From assembly GCA_964627605.1 (NCBI GenBank), contig CAZVGZ010000046.1:1-20350 (forward strand): a stretch of 20,350 bases of DNA, written 5' to 3'. The notes under the pieces were generated by a model. It saw only the letters and a program-made list of their open reading frames with translations. It was not told the origin of the DNA and searched no databases. The stretch is from CAZVGZ01 sp964627605. Its GTDB lineage: Bacteria; Latescibacterota; MWCZ01; CAZVGZ01. Below are positions 15,430 through 20,350 of this stretch, piece after piece. The translations under genes were made by a program, and so were the position numbers. Every line of letters starts with the position of its first letter. Position 1 is the first letter of the stretch.

Positions 15430-16566
15430 ATGCCCCTCCACAACCCTAAAACCGCTTTCAAGCACCTGTACTTGCACCTGCCGTTTTGCGAAAGTCTGTG
15501 CCCCTACTGTGACTTCTATTCGGTGACAGACACTGAGGGAATGACACGGTTCACTCGTTCGATCGTACAAGAGATTGACACCGCTGCAATACGTTACGGG
15601 CCTTTCTGTGATGTGGAGACGATGTTTATAGGGGGTGGAACTCCCACTTTTCTGCCTCCGGGCGATCTTGAGACAATCTTAGACACAATCCACGCCAATG
15701 TCGCGTTCACGCCGGGCGCCGAGATAACGACCGAAGCCAACCCGGAGTCGGTAAGTCTGGAGACTTTGCAGATATTCCAGGCCGCTGGTGTCAACAGGCT
15801 GAATTTGGGGGTTCAGTCGTTTGACGACGGCGAGCTGGAGTTTTTAGGGCGTATTCACTCCTCTGCGCGAGCTGTGGAGGCGGTGGAAATCGCCAGACAG
15901 GCCGGGTTTGATAACGTCAGTGTGGACCTGATGTTCGGTATGGCAGTTCAGACCGAGAAGTCGTGGCAAACATCCCTGACCCAAGCGTTGTCACTTGGTG
16001 TGGAACATATATCTGCCTATGCGTTGACAGTTGAAGGCGATACAGCGTTTGCGCACTCAGGCGACGATCACTGTCTTGATGATGATACTGTCGCGCAGAT
16101 GCTTACGATGGTCCGTATTTATTTTGGTGAGAAGGGGCTCAAACCCTACGAACTTTCAAACTATGCCAGACCAGGGTGTGAATGTAGGCACAACCTGGGC
16201 TGCTGGCGGCGGAAGCCCTACCTGGGTTTTGGGCCATCTGCCCATTCGTCCAGTGGCAACCATCGGTGGTGGAATGTCGGTGACCTCAATGGTTACTGCT
16301 CTAATGTCGCCGAGACCGGAAGTGCCACAGCATCCGAAGAGATACTGGGCGACAGTGAAGTCGAAGACGAACTGATCATGTTGGGGTTGAGGCTGTCAGA
16401 GGGTCTAAGCGCGACCAACCTTCCACAAGCCAGATGGCAGCGTGTTGAGGAGCTCGCGCGGGGTTCTGCGCTTCGAAGCTTGGTTGATGTCGATATGTCG
16501 CGCGTCAGGTTGACCGAACAGGGCGTCCTATTGGCGGATGCGGTGACGTACCGCCTAATGGCATGA
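15430..16566 (+). CDS. hemW: Radical SAM heme chaperone HemW
   Basis: A 378-residue HemN-like radical SAM protein. The signature LYLHLPFCESLCPYCDF has Cys20, Cys24 and Cys27 followed by Asp-Phe; HemW proteins have Phe where true coproporphyrinogen dehydrogenases (HemN) have a fourth cysteine, so heme chaperone or insertion is the better call. Further family motifs are FIGGGTPTFLPP, TTEANPESVS, GVNRLNLGVQSFDDGEL, VDLMFGM, HISAYALTVE, YELSNYARPGCECRHN and GFGPSAHSS, ending in the usual winged-helix-like C-terminal region. Length is normal for the family. ATG 15430 was chosen because the protein then starts just before the conserved LYLHLPFC strand; no strong ribosome binding site is seen. It stands alone between a hairpin region and the receiver-domain gene. 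Confidence 0.92.
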   Translation: MPLHNPKTAFKHLYLHLPFCESLCPYCDFYSVTDTEGMTRFTRSIVQEIDTAAIRYGPFCDVETMFIGGGTPTFLPPGDLETILDTIHANVAFTPGAEITTEANPESVSLETLQIFQAAGVNRLNLGVQSFDDGELEFLGRIHSSARAVEAVEIARQAGFDNVSVDLMFGMAVQTEKSWQTSLTQALSLGVEHISAYALTVEGDTAFAHSGDDHCLDDDTVAQMLTMVRIYFGEKGLKPYELSNYARPGCECRHNLGCWRRKPYLGFGPSAHSSSGNHRWWNVGDLNGYCSNVAETGSATASEEILGDSEVEDELIMLGLRLSEGLSATNLPQARWQRVEELARGSALRSLVDVDMSRVRLTEQGVLLADAVTYRLMA

Positions 16567-16696
16567 GGGCACTGTCACACCTCCATGACTACGATTATAT
16601 TCTTTATTGGTGATTGGGATATGCTATCGGATTATGCGTAAAAAAGGCACCGCGATAGACGCCGATTCTTGTTTCATTTGACGAAAGTGGTGAGTC

Positions 16697-17056
16697 GTGA
16701 TCCTTGTTGTAGACGACGAGACGCTGATTAGAGAGCTGGTTGTAGATGCGCTTTCCGTCGAAGGCATGGAGGCCCAAGGCGCGGCCAGCGGCGAGGCTGG
16801 AGTGGAGATTTTTCAAGCCGACCACGACAGCATTGAACTTGTGATCTTGGACATGCTGATGCCTGGGATGGACGGGATTGAGACATTTGGGCGGCTGAAG
16901 GAGATAGACCCTGACGTTAGAGTGATTATCTCAACGGGCTACAGCGATTCGGAGCAGACAAACAGGCTGATAAAAGCTGATGTCAAACACCTCTTAAGAA
17001 AGCCCTACCGCATCGCAGAGTTGATAGATATAGTTCGATTGACACTGATGGACTGA
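16697..17056 (+). CDS. Stand-alone response regulator receiver domain (CheY-like)
   Basis: A 119-residue single-domain phospho-receiver. The acidic pocket is Asp6-Asp7 in ILVVDDE, the phospho-acceptor is Asp52 in VILDMLMPGMDG, the switch threonine is Thr80 in IISTGYSD, and the conserved lysine is Lys102 in LLRKPY. No output domain follows: the frame stops at TGA 17054-17056. GTG 16697 has GGTGAG just upstream. No histidine kinase is present in the window, so the partner must be elsewhere. It sits 33 bases ahead of the disrupted solute-binding protein gene, perhaps by chance. Confidence 0.9.
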   Translation: MILVVDDETLIRELVVDALSVEGMEAQGAASGEAGVEIFQADHDSIELVILDMLMPGMDGIETFGRLKEIDPDVRVIISTGYSDSEQTNRLIKADVKHLLRKPYRIAELIDIVRLTLMD

Positions 17057-17089
17057 TCGTCTCCCTCCGCCGAAGCCGTGAAGAGAAAA

Positions 17090-17638
17090 ATGCCAGCCAA
17101 ACTTGCCCTTCACCATCGCCTTTTCAACGACGAAACTCTGTCCGCTGCCTTCTCCGGTGCGCCGGATATGGAGATCACCCCCAACAAGATCGATGTGGAC
17201 GACTCGTGGGAGCGTCAGGTGGCTACGGTATGGAGTGTGCCTGATCTGTTCGAGGCTGGTCCCGCTGATCTGTTAATGGCTCACGCCGATGGCCTTCCGG
17301 CGGCGCTGGAAGCGGGTCACATAGTCCCGATAGACGAGATGGTGGAGGCTTCTGATGCCATCAATCGCTCAGATTTCCATCAGAGTCGATATGGTTCGGT
17401 ACTCGATACACTCACCTACGACGGTCAACTGTTGGGTCTTCCGATCTACGCGGACACCTACGCCCTGTTCTGTCATACAGCGCTATTCGCCAAGGCCGGG
17501 GTCGATTGCCCTCCCAGGACATGGGAGGAGGTTGCTCAGGCCAGTGCGGCGATCACCGCGCTGCCTGAGGACGTATGGGGCTATCAACAGTGCTCATTTC
17601 AGTTTCCGTTGGAGATAGCTCAGTCAGGGCTGGAATGA
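17090..17638 (+). pseudogene. Sugar-type ABC solute-binding protein, N-terminal fragment
   Basis: The first lobe of a family 1 extracellular solute-binding protein: ADLLMAHADGLPAALEAGHIVPIDEM, then LLGLPIYADTYALFCHTALFAKAGVDCPPRTWEEVAQA, the standard order for sugar-binding lipoproteins. ATG 17090 has GAAGAGA upstream; a GTG at 17078 is also in frame. There is no signal peptide or lipobox, unusual for this family. The frame stops at TGA 17636-17638 just where the second lobe should begin, and that lobe continues in the +1 frame from about 17619. The segment linking FQFPLEIAQ to GWNDERGVDALEAY looks shorter than in the family, so a short out-of-frame deletion is likelier than a single-base error (inference). 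Confidence 0.7.
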
Positions 17639-18224
17639 CGAACGAGGTGTGGATGCGCTTGAGGCCTATGCGCGTTTCTATGTAGAACGCCCGCCGCACG
17701 GCTCTTTTGAGGCAGGCACTTTGGGGATGAAAATCAGTGTGCCGGACAACACGTTTGGTCGGTATGACCACCTTCCCCACGTAGTTGCGCCGCTGCCTGC
17801 TGGACCTCGCCGTGCAAACACCTACGGGCATTCAGCGGGCGTAATCGGACTGGTAATTGGCAAATCCACACCAGAGAAGCAGAAAGCAGCGCTCAGGGCG
17901 TTGGAGTGGCTGTATTCGCCAGAAGCGTATGTGAGGTTATGTCTGGCGATTCAAGCGCTTCCAGTGACTCATAGCGGTCGCTACAGCCCGGTCTACCGCG
18001 ACCATTTGGCGCGTCACCCCGACTTAGCGGTGTTCCTAGATGAGATGGAGTGGGCGGTGCCAAGGCCGTGTATTCCTGAATTCAGGTTTATGGGCAAAGT
18101 GCTGCGTGAGGTGCTGCTCCCGGTCCAGGTCGAACCTCGGACCGCCACAACTAGGCAGGACTACAGCGACATCATGACCGACGCCGCCAAAAAAGTGAAC
18201 GACGCGATGGCTGGCGTGCGGTGA
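17639..18224 (+). pseudogene. Sugar-type ABC solute-binding protein, C-terminal fragment
   Basis: The second lobe of the same solute-binding protein, in the +1 frame relative to the first fragment. Readable sequence begins SQGWNDERGVDALEAYARFYVERPP before the GTG at 17649, showing that this is continuation and not an independent start. Family features are VVAPLPAGPRRANTYGHSAGVIGLVIGKSTPEKQKAALRALEWL, the hinge-to-C-terminal helix typical of these proteins, and LPVTHSGRYSPVY. It ends at TGA 18222-18224. No permease or ATPase gene is adjacent, so the transporter is not encoded here. A one-base assembly error would restore a single gene of about 378 residues. Confidence 0.7.
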
Positions 18225-18251
18225 TGCGCAGTACGGCAGTTTTTAGTATTT

Positions 18252-18278
18252 GGGGGGGGGCATGCTCTTGCGTGCCCC
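18252..18278. other. Nine-G tract leading into a GC-rich hairpin
   Basis: An uninterrupted run of nine G (18252-18260) runs into GGGGCATG (18257-18264), which pairs with CGTGCCCC (18271-18278) around a six-base loop with one wobble pair. It lies between the solute-binding protein remnant and the PHP gene. There is no T-tract after it. The G-run is prone to slippage and could also form other secondary structure, so it may act as a pause or an unstable tract. Confidence 0.45.
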
Positions 18279-18323
18279 TGATATGTTTGTACCAGCCGGT
18301 TTGATTGATACGAGAGGTATAGA

Positions 18324-19160
18324 GTGTTTGAATACCACATACATAGCTCATTTTCGGTCGATTCCCAGGCCGTCATGACAGAAGTCTGCAACCAGGCTGT
18401 TGATGTCGGCATCACTGAGATCGCGTTTACCGAGCATGTTGATTTCATCCCTGAGGAGGTCAACACCGGCTACTTCGACTATGAGCCGTACATAGCTGAG
18501 ATCGAGTGTTGCAGAAAACTGTTTGAAGGGCGGCTGACGATATTGATGGCTGCGGAGATGGACTACTGCTTTGATTTTGAGTCTGAGATGCGAGACTGGC
18601 TTGATTCGAGAGAGTTGGATTTTGTAGTTGGGTCGGTTCACTACTTAAGGGGGCGCGGTAATATCAGCGAGCCTCGCGCCGAGGACTTTTTTTCTGGTAG
18701 GTCGGTCACGGAGGTCTATACCCCTTATTTCGAGCAGGTGCTCTGTGCAGCCAAGTCTGGGCTGTTTGATTCATTGGGACATCTGGACCTGATAAAACGC
18801 TATGGCGTCAAGACTTACGGCCCTTTTGACCCGATTGAGTTTGAGGATCAGATTCGCGTCATCCTTCAGACGATTATAGACGGTGGCGTATGCCTGGAGC
18901 TGAATACATCTGGAATAAGACAGGGACCCAAGGAGATGTATCCTTGCGAATCTGTGGTGGCAATGTACAGAGAGATGGGTGGAGAGCTGATAACCACTGG
19001 GTCGGATTCTCACCGCGCCAAAGACGCAGGAAACGGCTTGACCGAGGCCTATGAGATGCTTGAGCGTCAAGGGTTTGATTCTGTAATGTCGTTTCGCAAC
19101 CGGAGAGGCAGCGCTGTCGCTTTGGCTGATGTCGTCAGTAGCCCATCAGTAATTCATTAG
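18324..19160 (+). CDS. PHP-family phosphoesterase, histidinol-phosphatase-like
   Basis: A 278-residue PHP-domain metal-dependent phosphatase of the HisJ/HisK type, which removes phosphate from histidinol phosphate or related small phosphates. Metal ligands can be followed along the chain: His5 and His7 in EYHIHSSFS, Glu37-His38 in FTEHVDF, Glu78 in AAEMDY, His106 in GSVHYL, His153 in GHLDLIKRY, and Asp228-His230 in TTGSDSHR. GTG 18324 has GAGAGG upstream and begins the protein one strand before the first metal motif, as expected. No other histidine-pathway gene is in the window, so the real substrate could be another phosphate. It is followed after 65 bases by a second phosphoesterase gene. 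Confidence 0.9.
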   Translation: MFEYHIHSSFSVDSQAVMTEVCNQAVDVGITEIAFTEHVDFIPEEVNTGYFDYEPYIAEIECCRKLFEGRLTILMAAEMDYCFDFESEMRDWLDSRELDFVVGSVHYLRGRGNISEPRAEDFFSGRSVTEVYTPYFEQVLCAAKSGLFDSLGHLDLIKRYGVKTYGPFDPIEFEDQIRVILQTIIDGGVCLELNTSGIRQGPKEMYPCESVVAMYREMGGELITTGSDSHRAKDAGNGLTEAYEMLERQGFDSVMSFRNRRGSAVALADVVSSPSVIH

Positions 19161-19214
19161 CCTTACAATTGACGTCGCTTGTTCGCTCTGGTGCGGCCTG
19201 CACGACTGAGAAAT

Positions 19215-19228
19215 GGAGATGAGATCTG
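19215..19228 (+). promoter_or_regulatory. Shine-Dalgarno GGAG placing the start of the metallophosphoesterase at CTG
   Basis: GGAG (19215-19218) lies seven bases before CTG 19226-19228. An in-frame TGA at 19220-19222 rules out any earlier start. A later GTG at 19250 would cut off the first conserved strand (FAHVADIH), so the CTG is the likely start codon. Confidence 0.6.
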
Positions 19229-20170
19229 TCGGATTGGACCTTCGCGCATGTGGCGGACATTCACGTCGGCACGCCGCGCTCGTACAGATATGCCCCGGCG
19301 TGGAACGAAAACTGGACAACCGCCCGTGGCCAGATCGTCGACTCAGAACCCGATCTGCTGCTTGTGGGTGGCGATCTAACTCGGGATGGGGCGACCCACA
19401 GGTATGAGCTCGATCAGATTAAGGCCGATCTGGATCGGTTGCCGTTTCCATATTATGTAGTCCCAGGAAATCACGAAGTCGGCAACAAGCAGATACCGAA
19501 CACCATCGATTCTCAGAGGCTCTTCAAATCTGTGAGCGTCAACGAGGAGTATCTTTCTCACTACGCATCGGTATTCGGCGGCAGCGAATGGAGTTTTCTT
19601 CACAAAGACGTGCGATTCACCGGTTTCAACACATTTCTTTTGGGGTCTGAGCTTCCTCAGGAGAGGTTGCTGTGGGACTGGTTGGAGCTACAAGCAAAAG
19701 AACCGAAGACCGGATTTCACGTCTGGGTCATGCACCAGTCGCTGTTCATGGACCGCCCAGACGAGCCCAACATTGACGTTCACGCTGACCGCGCAGGTTG
19801 GTATTTCAACATCGACAACCCTCATCGAAGCCGTCTGCTTGAGATATTCAAGGCCACAAAAGCCGATCTGGTAATCAGCGGGCATATCCACTGTCGGCGG
19901 GAGGTCGGCTACCAAGGGATAAGGCTCTACTTCGCACCTGCTACCGCATTCCCTCAAGTCGCGGACCGGTGGTACGACGGCGATCCCACTCTAGGATTCA
20001 CGCTGTGCGAAGTCTCGTCTGACGCTATCACTCCGAATTTCATCCCACTCAATAGACTCTCCACCATTCAGGGCTACGGCCCAGGTGGCAACCCCGATCA
20101 CGCTCTGCGCGACTATTCGATCGCAACGAAGAGGCCTACGCTTGAGGAGATGGGTCGAGCGCCGCATTAA
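19226..20170 (+). CDS. Metallophosphoesterase with probable CTG start
   Basis: A calcineurin-like phosphoesterase, 314 residues if started at CTG 19226. All five metal-binding blocks are present: DIH (Asp11, His13) in FAHVADIHVGTPR, GGDLTRDG (Asp50), PGNHE (Asn82-His83), MHQS (His170) and GHIHCRRE (His220, His222). Beginning at the next in-frame GTG (19250) would leave MADIHVG and lose most of the first beta strand, which is why I prefer CTG, supported by GGAG seven bases upstream. No signal peptide is seen, so it is probably cytoplasmic. Its substrate cannot be told from sequence. It lies 65 bases after the PHP phosphatase gene on the same strand and may be cotranscribed with it. Confidence 0.85.
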   Translation: MSDWTFAHVADIHVGTPRSYRYAPAWNENWTTARGQIVDSEPDLLLVGGDLTRDGATHRYELDQIKADLDRLPFPYYVVPGNHEVGNKQIPNTIDSQRLFKSVSVNEEYLSHYASVFGGSEWSFLHKDVRFTGFNTFLLGSELPQERLLWDWLELQAKEPKTGFHVWVMHQSLFMDRPDEPNIDVHADRAGWYFNIDNPHRSRLLEIFKATKADLVISGHIHCRREVGYQGIRLYFAPATAFPQVADRWYDGDPTLGFTLCEVSSDAITPNFIPLNRLSTIQGYGPGGNPDHALRDYSIATKRPTLEEMGRAPH

Positions 20171-20303
20171 CCGGTACTGTGGCCGCGTTGTGCGCAAAGC
20201 AACGTGTTTGTAGTATGGGCCAGGATATTGGAGGTCTGAATTGATAACACGGAGCGAGCTGGTTTCACCAGTTTAGGTAGGCGGCGAACAGTTTGGGCGA
20301 ACC

Positions 20304-20350
20304 ATGCGGAGGAAGCATTACCGCGCAGAGGAGATTATCACAAAGTTGCG
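20304..20350 (+). mobile_element. First codons of an IS3-type transposase, cut by the window edge
   Basis: ATG 20304 opens MRRKHYRAEEIITKL, which continues off the right edge. This start matches the opening helix of IS3-family OrfA-type transposase proteins (pattern M-R-K-R-hydrophobic-E-I-I-KLR). The left end of the element should lie in 20171-20300, but without the right end its inverted repeat cannot be fixed; a small CTGGT/ACCAG palindrome lies at about 20259-20271. Only 15 codons are visible, so the family call rests on that short match. Confidence 0.6.

Noticed and set aside
15430..16566. Coproporphyrinogen dehydrogenase (HemN)
   Set aside because: The fourth cysteine of the HemN signature is replaced by Phe (CPYCDF), which points to HemW.
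16600..16630. TTGGTG...GATTAT as a promoter for the receiver gene
   Set aside because: The match to -35 and -10 consensus is weak and similar matches occur by chance.
20186..20204. CGTTG/CAACG hairpin after the metallophosphoesterase as a terminator
   Set aside because: The stem is only about five base pairs and no T-tract follows.

Overview
All supported genes lie on the + strand. The window looks bacterial, probably from an uncultivated lineage of the wider FCB group. Latescibacterota-like is my best guess from two C-terminal secretion/FlgD-like sorting domains with a SPNPFN start and a VASGVYFVR end, an intracellular-type GH29 fucosidase, and a metallophosphoesterase and solute-binding protein of the kind seen in such genomes. 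This taxonomic call is inference and has not been checked by a search.

Layout. (1) 1-5452 is a carbohydrate and secretion region. It holds a GH29 alpha-L-fucosidase (324-1610) closed by a strong hairpin terminator, the gutted remnant of a secreted protein (2103-2436), and a 900-residue secreted multidomain protein (2750-5452). The last two share paralogous C-terminal sorting domains. (2) 5667-11028 is a tightly packed operon for an archaeal-type split glutamate synthase: FMN/ferredoxin core, four-cluster ferredoxin, FAD/NAD(P)H oxidoreductase, type II glutamine amidotransferase and GXGXG subunit. The last three junctions overlap by 1-4 bases. A P-loop kinase-like gene (11046-11612) follows and appears frameshifted near its 3' end. 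(3) 11889-16566 holds a gamma-glutamyltransferase without a visible export signal, an AmmeMemoRadiSam-type radical SAM enzyme preceded by a triple TGCGCCAAA repeat, a broken lipoprotein locus, and a HemW-type radical SAM heme chaperone. (4) 16697-20350 holds a stand-alone receiver domain, a sugar-type solute-binding protein split by a frameshift, a PHP-family phosphatase, a metallophosphoesterase that appears to start at CTG, and the first codons of an IS3-type transposase running off the right edge.

How the genes work together. The glutamate synthase cluster can be read as an electron chain: NAD(P)H to the FAD protein, to the polyferredoxin, to the Fe-S/FMN core. There 2-oxoglutarate is aminated with ammonia released by the separate amidotransferase subunit, while the GXGXG subunit holds the assembly together. 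The nearby gamma-glutamyltransferase releases glutamate from gamma-glutamyl compounds, a loose thematic link. The most unusual feature is decay. Four separate loci (2103, 11046, 14842, 17090) show coding potential that changes frame at an internal junction, at least two of them apparently with missing sequence, while neighbouring metabolic genes are intact. I found no tRNA, rRNA, CRISPR array or complete mobile element.
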